The notes under the pieces were generated by a model. That model was not told the DNA's origin. It did not search any database and saw only the letters and a program-made list of their open reading frames with translations. Position numbers and translations under genes: made by a program. Shown here piece by piece: positions 27,337 to 36,501 of a stretch of DNA of 64,000 nucleotides (within the stretch, counting starts at the first letter, position 1; each line of letters opens with the position of its first letter). Source of the DNA: Myxococcus stipitatus (lineage in GTDB: Bacteria > Myxococcota > Myxococcia > Myxococcales > Myxococcaceae); contig NZ_JAKCFI010000001.1 in NCBI RefSeq assembly GCF_021412625.1, forward strand, positions 1,054,001 to 1,118,000. The letters are read 5' to 3'.

Positions 27337-28788
27337 CTACAGGCGGTAGACGAGGACGTCCTGGTCCGCCGGGCTCATCCACACGATGGCGTCGAGGCTG
27401 GGGAAGTAGATGGCCCGGCGCCGGGCGATTCCGCTCTGAAGGGCGGGCGCGGCGTTGGCGAAGGTCTTGGGCCGCAGCGTCGCGGGCGTGGTCTTGAGGT
27501 CGAGCTCCAGCCACGTCATCCCGGTGTTGAGCTTCGTGTAGACCCAGTAGATGTCCTCGCTCGGCACGTAGACCATGCCGTGCCCGTCGGTGGCGTGGTC
27601 CGTGTCGGGGAAGGAGGCGAGCGACAGGCCGCCTTCGTAGTTCCACGTCGAGCCCGAGGAGAGCACGGAGTGGGTGGACACGTCGTAGCGCTGCCAGCGG
27701 CCCGGGCTGGCGTAGAACCCGGCGCTTTGCGGCGGCGTGAAGAAGGTCACGATGTCGCCGTGCTGGGTGTAGGCGGAGCCGCTCCAGTCCCAGCTGCCCC
27801 AGGTCGAGCGCGGCGCGAGCCACGTGTCGGTGCGCAGGTCGTAGTCGGCTGAGAAGGGGCCGTTGGAGCCGCAGGAGCCGATGATCAGCTTCGACTCGTG
27901 GTCGAGCACCGCGATGACTTCCTCCGCCATGGCGTTCTCGTCACCGTTGGCGCGCGGGTGCGTCTTGAGGGTCCACTTGTGGCCCTCCAGGGAGTAGCGC
28001 CACAGGCGGCGGCAGGCGACGACCAACTCGTTGCTGTCGGGGATGTAGATGAAGCCGTCGTACACGTGCCGCGCCGTGGGGTTGCCCATGGGGTTGCTGG
28101 TGGTGCGGTCCCAGAAGATCTCGTCGTAGTACCAGTGATCGCGCTGCGCCCAGGTGCCCGCGGAGACCTCGGTGTTGTAGGCGGCGCGCGACTCGGGGCA
28201 GCCCGCGAAGCCGCCCGACGTGCGGTACGCCTGGCTCCAGAGGTTGGTGTCGCTCGGCATGTGTTCGATCGACCAGCGCATGAAGTCGAGGTCGAAGCGG
28301 TAGATGCCGTTGTTGCTCGAGTCGGCGTGACCACCGCCGTGGCGCCAGAGTCGACGGCCGGCGAGGTCGAACGCGGGCGCGTTCCACGCCTCGGTGACGC
28401 CGCTCCAGCCCATGTTGCCGTAGTCCTTCCAGCCGGGAATGGCGGCCTGCACCTGGGCGCTCAGGGCCTGGAGCTTCGTTCCCGTGACGCTCACCCACCT
28501 GCCGCGGGGGACCAGCGCCCAGCTCGCTTCGTTGATGCGCCCGTCGCCATCACGACCGGGCGTCCACACGTCGTTGGAGAAGGTTCCGGTGTCGGAGCCG
28601 TGGCCCCAGCCTGGGGAGACGCCGGCATCCCGCACGCCCGCATCGGAGGACGTCCCCGCGTCGCTTGTTTCACCCGCGTCGACCACGACGGGGCCGCCAT
28701 CGCCGGACGCCCCAGCGTCGGACGCGGTGGGCGAGGTGGAATCCGCACAACCCGAGAGAAGCAGCAGGACCAGCAGCCAGCGTGACAT
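27337..28788 (-). CDS. Kelch/galactose-oxidase-like lipoprotein
   Basis: 483 aa from the ATG at 28788 (MSRWLLVLLLLSGC), a clear lipobox. An Asp/Ala/Gly/Ser-rich linker of about 50 residues follows (DAGETSDAGTSSDAG). The rest contains kelch-like blades such as LWRHGGGHADSSNNGIYRFD, HVYDGFIYIPDSNELVVACR and DGHGMVYVPSEDIYWVY. No copper-site residues of galactose oxidase were identified, so a binding role is as likely as catalysis. It is probably surface-exposed. Confidence 0.7.
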   Translation of the reverse strand: MSRWLLVLLLLSGCADSTSPTASDAGASGDGGPVVVDAGETSDAGTSSDAGVRDAGVSPGWGHGSDTGTFSNDVWTPGRDGDGRINEASWALVPRGRWVSVTGTKLQALSAQVQAAIPGWKDYGNMGWSGVTEAWNAPAFDLAGRRLWRHGGGHADSSNNGIYRFDLDFMRWSIEHMPSDTNLWSQAYRTSGGFAGCPESRAAYNTEVSAGTWAQRDHWYYDEIFWDRTTSNPMGNPTARHVYDGFIYIPDSNELVVACRRLWRYSLEGHKWTLKTHPRANGDENAMAEEVIAVLDHESKLIIGSCGSNGPFSADYDLRTDTWLAPRSTWGSWDWSGSAYTQHGDIVTFFTPPQSAGFYASPGRWQRYDVSTHSVLSSGSTWNYEGGLSLASFPDTDHATDGHGMVYVPSEDIYWVYTKLNTGMTWLELDLKTTPATLRPKTFANAAPALQSGIARRRAIYFPSLDAIVWMSPADQDVLVYRL

Positions 28789-29014
28789 GACGCCGAGTGT
28801 AGAGTGTTCACTGTGCGACACAGAAGGAGAATGCGGCCAGCCGCACGGAGGAGTCCTTCGCATGTGCTCCCATCGCGTCCTCGGGCACCTTGAGGAGCGT
28901 GTCTCGCTCCGTTCTCACGGGCGCTGGATGGAGCGCGGCTCCAGGACGTGTGGGGTCGACTTCTTCGAGGCGCGCCTCGCCCGACGGACCCACCGGGGTC
29001 CGGGGTCGAGCAGG

Positions 29015-31315
29015 TCACCAACTCGCCGTCGCACAGGTGCAGAGACTCGCGGGGGTGAAACACGTACCGCTGCTGGCGGCCACGACGGCGTAGCAGGTGT
29101 TGCGCCCGTTGAGGACTTCGGTGTCCACGAAGCCGGGGGCGGTGACCGTCGCGACACGGGCCATTCCGAGTCGACACGCGTTCACCCCGTCCGACTTCAT
29201 GACCCAATACTCGGTGGCGCCAGGCACGGGGGCCCAGCTCAAGGTGATCGTGTCGGACGAGGGGCTGGCCGTGACGTTCGGCCTGACGGTGGGCCCCGTG
29301 GCGCAGCCGCTGTTTCCGAGCGGAGGCGAGGGACAGGCGATGTTGTGCCGGTTGAAGGCGTTGAAGAGGGCGGTCATGTGAGGCGTGCCGTCGTTGAGGT
29401 TTCCGTTGTCGTCGTCCGCCGCCAGCCACTGCATGTACCCGTTGGTGGCCCCACACCCTCCCGATGTGCCAGCGGAGCAGCTGCATGCGTGCCACGCCCC
29501 GACGTTGCCACTGCCCTGGTAGAAGAGCTTGTTGCCGATGAGCAGGCTCGTGATCACGTCGTAGTTGAAGGGGTAGGAAAGCAAGTCGCGGAAGGCGAGG
29601 TCGTACGCCGCCTGTCCCATCGGGAGGGATGCGCAGCGCGCGTTCCTGGCGCATGGTCCCGTCCCGGCAAGGCAGGTCGTGCAGACGCGTTGAGGCGTGG
29701 AGGGAATGACCAGCGGTTCCCTCGTGTAGTCCAGCTGCCGCGCGGTGTAGTTCGCATCGTTGCAAGTGGTGATGGGATTGGGACCCACTCCCATCCCGAT
29801 GCATGAAATCGACAGACGGAAGGCCGCGGCGATATCGCCATAGGTCTCCGCTGAGTTGCTCAGCGTTCCCGCCGTGTCGTTGTCGTCCAGCCCATGGCCC
29901 CATTCGTGGTCCAGGACGTCCGCGGCCTCTCCTGTGTTCCTGCAGCCGCCACCGCTCCGATAGAAGTTGACCGTCGTCCCGTTCCAGAAGGCGTTGCAAG
30001 TCGAAACGATGTCCACATTGGCTGTGAGGGTCTGGTTGAGCCAGGCGTTGTTGGGAAGCCAGCCGCGACCGACCTGGGCGATCCGATTCAGTTGGTAGAA
30101 GGCCGTTCGCGCCGCCGCTGTATTTCCGGCGCTGGTGCCCGGCGGGACGATACAATCATGGTGGTTGTTGGTACCGCCCAGGGCAATGTTCCCCGTTCCA
30201 CTGCCCCGGATGGCACCGCAACTGCTCTGGATGCGGACGTATCGCCCGGACAGCGTGGTCACGGTGGGGCCGGAGTCCCATGGGAACATCCCGGCGCTGT
30301 CGGCGTAGATTCCACCTCCGACGTCCGCCCAAGGCATGGGGGTGTCGGGCTGCATCGTCCCGCAGGTGGTGATGTCCTCGCACAGCCCCGAGCTCGTCAC
30401 TGGATAGACTCCGCCCGTGACGGACTGGTCGGCATAGTGGTTGTCGTCCTCGATGGCGAGCACCGCCGCCGAGATGGCGTCCACCGTCACCTTCCACCGC
30501 GCGTGTTCGCCTGGGAGCGTCAGGCCATAGGTCCACACGAGACGGTGCTTCTGTCCTTTCCCGAAGCTCGCGTCCTTCGCGGCCACCGGGGCCAGTTCCA
30601 GGGTCGGCTCCAGCCACAGCCGCGATGGACTCACGGTCAGACCGAACCGCTCGTTCCCCGCCTCCATGGCCCGCTCCGCGTCCACCAGGGGCACGGGGGA
30701 GACGTCCACGTTGCTCCAGGACTCGGTCCCGAGGAGGACGAGGTTTCCGTGGCTCACGGTCGCCGCCAGCCGCCCATGCCTCACGGGAATCCCCAGGTGG
30801 ACCTGCGGGAAAGACAGCTGCCACAGGTCATCGGAGATCGGGTGGACGCGGGGGGCGCCGAGCTGGCGCGTGTCCACTCCGATGGCTGCGCGGTTGGACT
30901 CGATGAACTGGAAGACGAGGTCGGCGACCACCGCCTCATCCACCGTCGTCACCTCCCTCCCGAGCCTGTCGCTCAGCCCCGCCAACGTCACCGCGTTTCC
31001 AATCCCGCGCCCGGGAATCAGTGGAACGGCCCCCACGATGTTCGCGGCCGTCCCCGTCTGCGCGTCGATGAAGACGGTGAAGTCCTTGCCGTTGCGCATG
31101 AAGAAGTCCTCCCAGGCCTTCTCCACGTCAGCACCCAGCTTCGGCAGGGCCACCTCCAGCGGAGCCTGCCCGCTGGGGAGCACGAGCTCGGGTACGAAGA
31201 AGGCCTCACGTGCTCGCGGAGCCTCCGCGGTGGGGGCGGAGGGCTCGAACGCCCAGGCGGCGCCCCCCATGGCGAGAATGGCCAGACAGACGAGACGAGT
31301 GCAGACGGAGCGCAT
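29015..31315 (-). CDS. Secreted M36-like (fungalysin) zinc metallopeptidase
   Basis: 766 aa. A signal peptide ends at AAWA. The propeptide region (about 30-270) has FTP-like segments (GKDFTVFIDAQTGTAANIVG, LWQLSFPQVHLGIPVRHGRL). The catalytic motif DHEWGHGLDDND lies near residue 470 and provides two zinc-binding His and the catalytic Glu. Several Cys pairs follow (CTTCLAGTGPC, CSCSAGTSGGCG). The C-terminus is a fibronectin type III domain. A predatory or scavenging protease is a reasonable inference. It starts 15 bp after a small VWA gene, so both are likely co-transcribed. Confidence 0.83.
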   Translation of the reverse strand: MRSVCTRLVCLAILAMGGAAWAFEPSAPTAEAPRAREAFFVPELVLPSGQAPLEVALPKLGADVEKAWEDFFMRNGKDFTVFIDAQTGTAANIVGAVPLIPGRGIGNAVTLAGLSDRLGREVTTVDEAVVADLVFQFIESNRAAIGVDTRQLGAPRVHPISDDLWQLSFPQVHLGIPVRHGRLAATVSHGNLVLLGTESWSNVDVSPVPLVDAERAMEAGNERFGLTVSPSRLWLEPTLELAPVAAKDASFGKGQKHRLVWTYGLTLPGEHARWKVTVDAISAAVLAIEDDNHYADQSVTGGVYPVTSSGLCEDITTCGTMQPDTPMPWADVGGGIYADSAGMFPWDSGPTVTTLSGRYVRIQSSCGAIRGSGTGNIALGGTNNHHDCIVPPGTSAGNTAAARTAFYQLNRIAQVGRGWLPNNAWLNQTLTANVDIVSTCNAFWNGTTVNFYRSGGGCRNTGEAADVLDHEWGHGLDDNDTAGTLSNSAETYGDIAAAFRLSISCIGMGVGPNPITTCNDANYTARQLDYTREPLVIPSTPQRVCTTCLAGTGPCARNARCASLPMGQAAYDLAFRDLLSYPFNYDVITSLLIGNKLFYQGSGNVGAWHACSCSAGTSGGCGATNGYMQWLAADDDNGNLNDGTPHMTALFNAFNRHNIACPSPPLGNSGCATGPTVRPNVTASPSSDTITLSWAPVPGATEYWVMKSDGVNACRLGMARVATVTAPGFVDTEVLNGRNTCYAVVAASSGTCFTPASLCTCATASW

Positions 31316-31330
31316 GGTGCCTCCTCCTCA

Positions 31331-31957
31331 TTACGGAAGACTGGCCATGATGACGTCGAAGTTCTGGACGACAGGGGACTGGGGAATGCCCTCGTTGTTG
31401 GGGTCTCCCGACACCAGCTTGTTGCGGACCTTGAACTGCCAGGAGCCAGGGGTCAGCATGGGATACGGGGCGGTGCTCGGCGGGCCGTAGCACTGTGACG
31501 AAACGGGTGTGCCAGTGTCCGTGGACGCCAGGAAGAGGGCGATCCGCTTCCTCGCCAGCGCCTGAGGCCGATAGGCCAGGAGCTCGTCTACCGACCCGCA
31601 GATGGCATGGGCCAATGGCGCCGCCTCCCTGCCCACCAGGAGGCTGTTCAGGGTGGCGTGGATGAGCGCGGTGCTCGCCGTGAAGCCCTGGTGGACGATG
31701 TACGAAGAGCCATTGAAGGTCACCACCGCGTAATGCCGCAGGGGGCCGACGGCTCCGTTCACGATGGCGTGGGCCTGCTGGACGGCCACCTGGAAGCGCG
31801 TGAGGCCGCTGGTTGTCGGGACCGCCATGGAAGCGCTCCGGTCCAGGAGGAGGACGGTGTGTTCCTCATACTCCTGAGCGGAAGCGGTCCCCGCGCATGC
31901 AATGAGGCACAGGCCCACCCCCAGAGCCAGACGCAGCATCTCCTTGTGTGTCATCAC
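31331..31957 (-). CDS. Secreted von Willebrand A domain protein
   Basis: 208 aa; GTG at 31957 or ATG at 31954, both behind AAGGAGG. The signal peptide ends at TASA. The mature part begins with a VWA fold whose MIDAS motif is LLDRSASM; later FLASTDTGTPV supplies the expected Thr/Asp loop. It has two Cys. Such domains bind proteins through a metal ion. It is followed 15 bp later by the M36 peptidase gene, so a substrate-capture or chaperone role for that enzyme is possible but unproven. Confidence 0.7.
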   Translation of the reverse strand: MMTHKEMLRLALGVGLCLIACAGTASAQEYEEHTVLLLDRSASMAVPTTSGLTRFQVAVQQAHAIVNGAVGPLRHYAVVTFNGSSYIVHQGFTASTALIHATLNSLLVGREAAPLAHAICGSVDELLAYRPQALARKRIALFLASTDTGTPVSSQCYGPPSTAPYPMLTPGSWQFKVRNKLVSGDPNNEGIPQSPVVQNFDVIMASLP

Positions 31958-32338
31958 GATGGGCCTCCTTGCATCGGCGGAGCAACGGCGCGAACGTGAT
32001 CGGTGCCTGAGGCAATGATTGTGACATCGCCTCAGGGCAATGATGATCTAGATGGTTAAGTCGAGAAATAGTGGAAAATCACTAGTGGGTTTATGTGATC
32101 GGGCGTGTCGCACCGCCGGCCGTGTGAGGGGCGTGTCTGCCCTTCGGGTCGGCGGTGGTGTTTTGTTTGTTGGTTCATGTAAAGTGGCTGACAATGCCTT
32201 GTCGATCGCTTTGTCTGCTGTAGGAGGCCGCCAAGGGGTGGCGTTCACGCCGGAGCCGTTCGTCGACGGGCATGCTGGGAAGCTCAGGGTAAGCACTTAC
32301 GCGGCCAGGGCTGTCTGATGGCCGTCGGGGGGACGACC
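31958..32338. other. AT-richer divergent intergenic region
   Basis: 381 bp between the VWA gene and the sigma factor gene. Segments near 32040-32095 and 32155-32220 are notably AT-rich for this genome (for example TGGTTAAGTCGAGAAATAG). An 88-codon frame (32052-32318) lacks a ribosome-binding site and any family signal, so it is not called. The region probably holds divergent promoters, perhaps autoregulated by the sigma factor. No clear -35/-10 pair was found. Confidence 0.4.
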
Positions 32339-32923
32339 ATGGCAGTCAACCTTCGGAGTCCGGGCCTCCCGGCTCAGCCCTCATGGGATGCGCCACGAGG
32401 TGTGGTCGAACTCTATCGGCGGCACTGCGGCCTCGCGTATCGCCGCGCATTGAGGCTCCTACGGAACGCGGATGAGGCGCGGGACGTCACCCAGGATGCC
32501 TTTGTCTCGCTGATGGCGCGCTGGGAGCAACTGGATACCCCTGGGGAGACGGCGTCTCTGCTCTACGAGGTCGCGACCTGTCTGGCAATCGACAGAATTC
32601 GCAGCCAGCGGAAGAGGGCGCACCTGCAGATGCCCCTGAGAGCAAACGCCGCGGCGGCCTTCCCCTGGGAGCTCGCGACCCAGGAAGGACATGCGCGCGT
32701 CGACGCGGCACGGGACCTCGCCGTGCTGACTCGCGGAGAGTCACCGCGCGCTCTCTCCATCGCCGTCCTCCATTTCGTGGAAGGGCGTAGCATGACGGAG
32801 GTGGGCGAGGCCTTGTCCCTCTCTCCGAAGACTGTCAGGCGTATGCTCACTCGCTTCGTGAATCGGGCACGCAAGCGGTGCTCACGACTGGATGGACCGG
32901 TCATGGTCTCTCCCGAGGGCTGA
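32339..32923 (+). CDS. ECF-type sigma-70 family RNA polymerase sigma factor
   Basis: 194 aa from the ATG at 32339 with GGGGGGA upstream; an in-frame ATG at 32318 is less well placed. Region 2 is YRRHCGLAYRRALRLLRNADEA, cut here as YRRHCGLAYRRALRLLRNA followed by DEARDVTQDAFVSLM. Region 4 is MTEVGEALSLSPKTVRRMLT with a basic end. No regions 1 or 3, as in ECF sigmas. No anti-sigma gene is adjacent; a VWA lipoprotein gene follows 90 bp later. Its regulon is unknown. Confidence 0.82.
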   Translation: MAVNLRSPGLPAQPSWDAPRGVVELYRRHCGLAYRRALRLLRNADEARDVTQDAFVSLMARWEQLDTPGETASLLYEVATCLAIDRIRSQRKRAHLQMPLRANAAAAFPWELATQEGHARVDAARDLAVLTRGESPRALSIAVLHFVEGRSMTEVGEALSLSPKTVRRMLTRFVNRARKRCSRLDGPVMVSPEG

Positions 32924-33013
32924 ATCCCCGGAGAATTTTGTCCGTTCTCGTCGCCGCCGATCGATTCCATCTCCAGCACCCATCACCCCACCCGTGGTCC
33001 TGTTGGAGCCCAT

Positions 33014-34615
33014 GTGAGCCTCTTGCTGAAGCGCATGCTGAGCTGTGCCTTCCTGCTCCCGCTGCTCTCCGCCTGCGGTCCGGAGGTCGGAAGCGAGCCG
33101 TCTTCACCCCTGGCGTCGAAGCCCGCGGAGGTCGTCACGGCCATCGTCTCCGGGCCAGGCGCGCCTCATGAGGACGTGAAGGCGGACGGGCCTCGCATTC
33201 CCACGCGCCTGGTCCTGGCGAAGAACGCCATCTCGCCCAAGCCCGACAGCCAGGATCTTGGCCCGAGCCGGTATGGGTTGATCCTCATCGACCGTTCCGG
33301 CTCCATGTTGACGGTCAGGGACAGCACGAAGAACACCCGCTGCTATGACTCCATCAAGCAGGCGAAGGTCGAACTCGGCAATCTGTTCGATCCGAATGGG
33401 GCGGATCGTACGCACGTTGCCGTCTGGTCCTTCACGGACACCGAGGTGACCAAGCACACCACGGCACCCGTCGGGAAAGCGGAGGCGGAGGCCGCCATCG
33501 ACCTGGTTGCGGGCGTGCCTTGTTCTGGCAACACGCCGCTGGCGGAGTCCATGTGCTTCGCCATTGACTATCTGTCCTCGCTCGATCCGGGATTCACGAC
33601 CTATCTCTATATCGGGACGGATGGCTATGAGAACTCGAGCGATGGGCCGTGCGCGGGCCCTTCCGGAACCACCGCGGATGCCGCGAGCTGGCACGGGAAG
33701 GTCTTCAAGAAGGCCAACGACAGCCTCGTGAAGACGAGCACGTCCTTCTGGGTATCGAGCACGGACCTGGAGCTGCGCGCGGATTCACAGCAGCTGGCGG
33801 CGGTCGCGTGCAGCGCCACGACGCCCCTGCCATGTGATGATCAGCTCTTCAACAAGCTGGCGACCTCGTCCGGCGGTGAGTATCGCCGGGCCGTCGACAC
33901 GAACACCTCCTTCCCTTGCGCCAACTCGGCGAGCTGCCCGGTCCCCCTGTCCGTGCCACGGGGCAACGTCCTGCCGTTCAGTGTCAGCAACACCGCCAAC
34001 GCGACCGTCAACACCGCGAACCAGGGAATCCATCTGCGCGTGGGCGAGACGCTGACGGTGGGGACCTGCGGCGTGACGGGTGCGTCGGGGGTCGGTGACA
34101 CGTCCATCAAACTCTACGCGCCCACTGGGACGCTGCTCGCCCAGAACGACGACAGCTGTGGTCTGCTGTCGAAGCTCACCTACACTGCGACGACGACGGG
34201 CGTCTATCAGGTGCGTGTGGGCTGCTTCGCCAACAATCCCTGCAATGGACAGTTGGCCTACACCATCGCTGGCTCCTTTGCCTTCACGGCCGCCAACACC
34301 AACAACGGCACGGTCAACACCTTCAACAGCAAGGTCTATCTGCGGCCCGGGCAGCGGGTCCAGATGGGAACCTGCGGCGTCGCGGGCTCCTCGGGTTTGG
34401 GTGACACCATCTTGAGGCTCTTCGGGCCGGGAGCCCAGCCGACGCAGCTCGTCGTCAATGACGATGCGTGCGGTGGCAGTCTCTCCAACTTCTCCTACGC
34501 CGTTCCGACGACGATCGCTGGCGAATCGGAGGTCCGGGTCGGCTGCTTCGCCACCACTTCGTGCAGCGGCACGGTGGCGTATCAGCTCATCGATGACCTG
34601 ACGGGCGGGCCCTGA
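33014..34615 (+). CDS. VWA-domain lipoprotein with two C-terminal PPC-like repeats
   Basis: 533 aa from a GTG with GGAG six bases upstream. Lipobox LLSAC. The VWA domain covers about 90-300 with MIDAS LIDRSGSM. Two repeats of roughly 100 residues follow, each with VGTCGVTG/MGTCGVAG, a GDT.(I)LxL(Y/F) strand, a DDxCG loop and VRVGCFA, like bacterial pre-peptidase C-terminal domains. It is probably an outer-surface adhesin or binding protein. It follows the sigma factor gene and may be in its operon. Confidence 0.75.
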   Translation: MSLLLKRMLSCAFLLPLLSACGPEVGSEPSSPLASKPAEVVTAIVSGPGAPHEDVKADGPRIPTRLVLAKNAISPKPDSQDLGPSRYGLILIDRSGSMLTVRDSTKNTRCYDSIKQAKVELGNLFDPNGADRTHVAVWSFTDTEVTKHTTAPVGKAEAEAAIDLVAGVPCSGNTPLAESMCFAIDYLSSLDPGFTTYLYIGTDGYENSSDGPCAGPSGTTADAASWHGKVFKKANDSLVKTSTSFWVSSTDLELRADSQQLAAVACSATTPLPCDDQLFNKLATSSGGEYRRAVDTNTSFPCANSASCPVPLSVPRGNVLPFSVSNTANATVNTANQGIHLRVGETLTVGTCGVTGASGVGDTSIKLYAPTGTLLAQNDDSCGLLSKLTYTATTTGVYQVRVGCFANNPCNGQLAYTIAGSFAFTAANTNNGTVNTFNSKVYLRPGQRVQMGTCGVAGSSGLGDTILRLFGPGAQPTQLVVNDDACGGSLSNFSYAVPTTIAGESEVRVGCFATTSCSGTVAYQLIDDLTGGP

Positions 34616-34751
34616 GCCTCCGTTGTTCCCGACAGTCCTCCGCCCGTCCGCCCATGGCGTCGGGCGGAGGACCCGTGGGAGCGCGTCCCCCGGGACGAAG
34701 TCGGAGCCTCACGGGCGGGAGACAGGGACGTCCTGGTCCGCTTCCTGTCGT

Positions 34752-35507
34752 TCACTCCACTCGGTGGACCCCGCGCCCGGGATCTTTTGTGTTGAAGGCC
34801 CATTCAGGGAAGCCTCGCACGTGACAGCGGCCCTCGCTGTCCGGAGTCGCGGTGAGGTTCCAATCGAACCAGAGGAGCTGTTCGAGGATTCGCAGCGGGC
34901 TGAGCTCCAGGGCGAACTCGTCCGCGACGGTGCGGCGGAGCGCTTCAACGGCCTCCCGGTTCCTCGTGAGCAGGCGCCGCATCTCTTGCTGGAGTCCGGC
35001 CACATCCAGGGAGTCGTCGAAGGCCGAGCGCAGCGCGCTGTCATACATGGGGACGAGCCAGGGCCGCTTGACCATCAGGAGCTTCGTTGCGATGGCGAGC
35101 TGGACGTCCTCCTGCACCAGTGAATCGACGGCCTTGGAGACCCATGTGTCCCAGCGCGGCTCCTCGATGGTCGCCCCGACAGGCACCTGCTCAAGCACCG
35201 TCTGGAGCCGCTGCTGACAGCTGGCGTCGATGATGCGCGACCAGCGAGTGTGACGAGCGCTGAGGTTGCCGGACATCAGCTGGTCGACGGCTGCCATGTC
35301 GACCGGGGTGATGCGGTTCGGCTCGTGCTGGGGATAGTGGAAGACGTAGTGGTCGAAGATGAGGCTTCCGCCGCTCGTGTATTTGGCGCGCAGCTTTTCG
35401 AGGGGCGCGACAATCGTCCAGCCCGTGAGTGGGCGCTGCTGCCAGCCGTTGGCGTACTCATCCACGCGAACGAAGTCGAGTTCAATTTGAATACGGTCCG
35501 CTGCCAC
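34752..35507 (-). CDS. Hypothetical protein, DUF6308-like
   Basis: 251 aa from a GTG. Soluble, mixed alpha/beta. Helical stretches carry KAVDSLVQEDVQLAIATKL and the segment KRPWLVPMYDSALRSA, which recalls the actinobacterial DUF6308 pattern of a conserved lysine-rich helix followed by P.YDS. An N-terminal region (LFxFHYPQHEPNRITPVD-like, residues 50-75) precedes it. No signal peptide. The family assignment is a weak recollection and no function is known. Confidence 0.55.
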   Translation of the reverse strand: MAADRIQIELDFVRVDEYANGWQQRPLTGWTIVAPLEKLRAKYTSGGSLIFDHYVFHYPQHEPNRITPVDMAAVDQLMSGNLSARHTRWSRIIDASCQQRLQTVLEQVPVGATIEEPRWDTWVSKAVDSLVQEDVQLAIATKLLMVKRPWLVPMYDSALRSAFDDSLDVAGLQQEMRRLLTRNREAVEALRRTVADEFALELSPLRILEQLLWFDWNLTATPDSEGRCHVRGFPEWAFNTKDPGRGVHRVE

Positions 35508-35636
35508 GGGTAAGCTCGGGCCCCCTGTGAATGGAATGGGATGAAGAGATCGCGGCTCTGCTCCAGGGAAGTGGAACCGCCGACAGGGATGCCCCTGTCG
35601 GCGCGGGGAGACGTGGGGCAGGACGCGTCCCGAAGA

Positions 35637-35918
35637 CTACTCACACTGCCAGGCGCCATCGATGCAGCGGCAGTAGAACCACTCGCAGTAGTTGGGCAGG
35701 TAGCAGCGGCGATTGACGGTGGTGGAGCACGCCGCGCCGATGACGTTTTGACACCACTGGGACGAAGGGCCGGGCTCACAGAGGTTCTGCTCCTGCGCGC
35801 CGGTGCTCTCGGTGGGCTCCGTCGGAGCCTGGGCCTCCAGCTCCTCCTGGCCCATTCCACACGCCACCAGGGACAGTGACATCGCCAGCAGAACGAGGGT
35901 GTTACGCAGCATGGTCAT
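35637..35918 (-). CDS. Small cysteine-rich lipoprotein
   Basis: 93 aa. The leader ends in lipobox LSLVAC. A Glu/Thr/Pro linker is followed by a 50-residue domain with eight Cys (ending YCEWFYCRCIDGAWQCE), suggesting four disulfides. Similar size and layout to the lipoprotein at 60907 but without clear sequence similarity. Function unknown. It is a candidate surface toxin-like or binding module. The 275 bp upstream hold no gene. Confidence 0.65.
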   Translation of the reverse strand: MTMLRNTLVLLAMSLSLVACGMGQEELEAQAPTEPTESTGAQEQNLCEPGPSSQWCQNVIGAACSTTVNRRCYLPNYCEWFYCRCIDGAWQCE

Positions 35919-36193
35919 GTCTTCCTTTCAGGCGGGGATTTCCGCCTGAATCAAGAATACATGAGCCTTTCGTCATCCCAAGACCGTGACGTATCGGTCA
36001 GCAGGTGTCATCACGGTGTGCGCCGGGTCGCCACCGAACCCATGTGAGTCATTGCCTGTCCGGGTCGGGACGCGCCCTGCTTGTGTCGGGATTGACCTGA
36101 CTGGCGGAGCAGGGGAGCTCGAGACGCCTGTCAGGTGGCGCGCGGACTCCAGGAGGCGGCAACCTCCTGGAGCCACACGGGGTCCAGCGAACC

Positions 36194-36442
36194 TCAGGCG
36201 ACCTGCGACGCCAGGCGGGCACCGAAGGACTCGGTGATGGCCTGGTGGGCGGTGTCGAACAGGCCGGCGTCGATGGACGACGCGCCCGTGCCCAGCAGCC
36301 AGAGCTCCAGCCCGGTGGTGGCGCCGGCCGAGGGCGCGGCGCTGGCGACGCTCGCGCCCAGTCCCGCGGGAAGCAGCGTCGATGCGGCGGTGAGCCCCAT
36401 CGCCTTCAGGAAACCACGGCGGTTCGTTCCGTCCTCAAACAT
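36194..36442 (-). CDS. Tat-exported small protein, 82 aa
   Basis: From the ATG at 36442 behind GAGGAG. The twin-arginine signal TNRRGFLKAMGLT is followed by a hydrophobic stretch and an ASA cleavage site, leaving about 50 mature residues ending FGARLASQVA. No cofactor motif is present, although Tat substrates usually bind cofactors or fold with a partner. It starts 59 bp after the end of the 269-aa Cys/His protein, so it may travel with that product. Confidence 0.65.
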   Translation of the reverse strand: MFEDGTNRRGFLKAMGLTAASTLLPAGLGASVASAAPSAGATTGLELWLLGTGASSIDAGLFDTAHQAITESFGARLASQVA

Positions 36443-36501
36443 GGGTTGCTCTCCTCGATGAACTCGCGTTGCGCTGGCTCTTCGTCTCGTGTGCCCCGAC
36501 C

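Noticed and set aside
32052-32318. An 88-codon frame upstream of the sigma factor
   Set aside because: No ribosome-binding site, no family signal, and it covers the likely promoter region.
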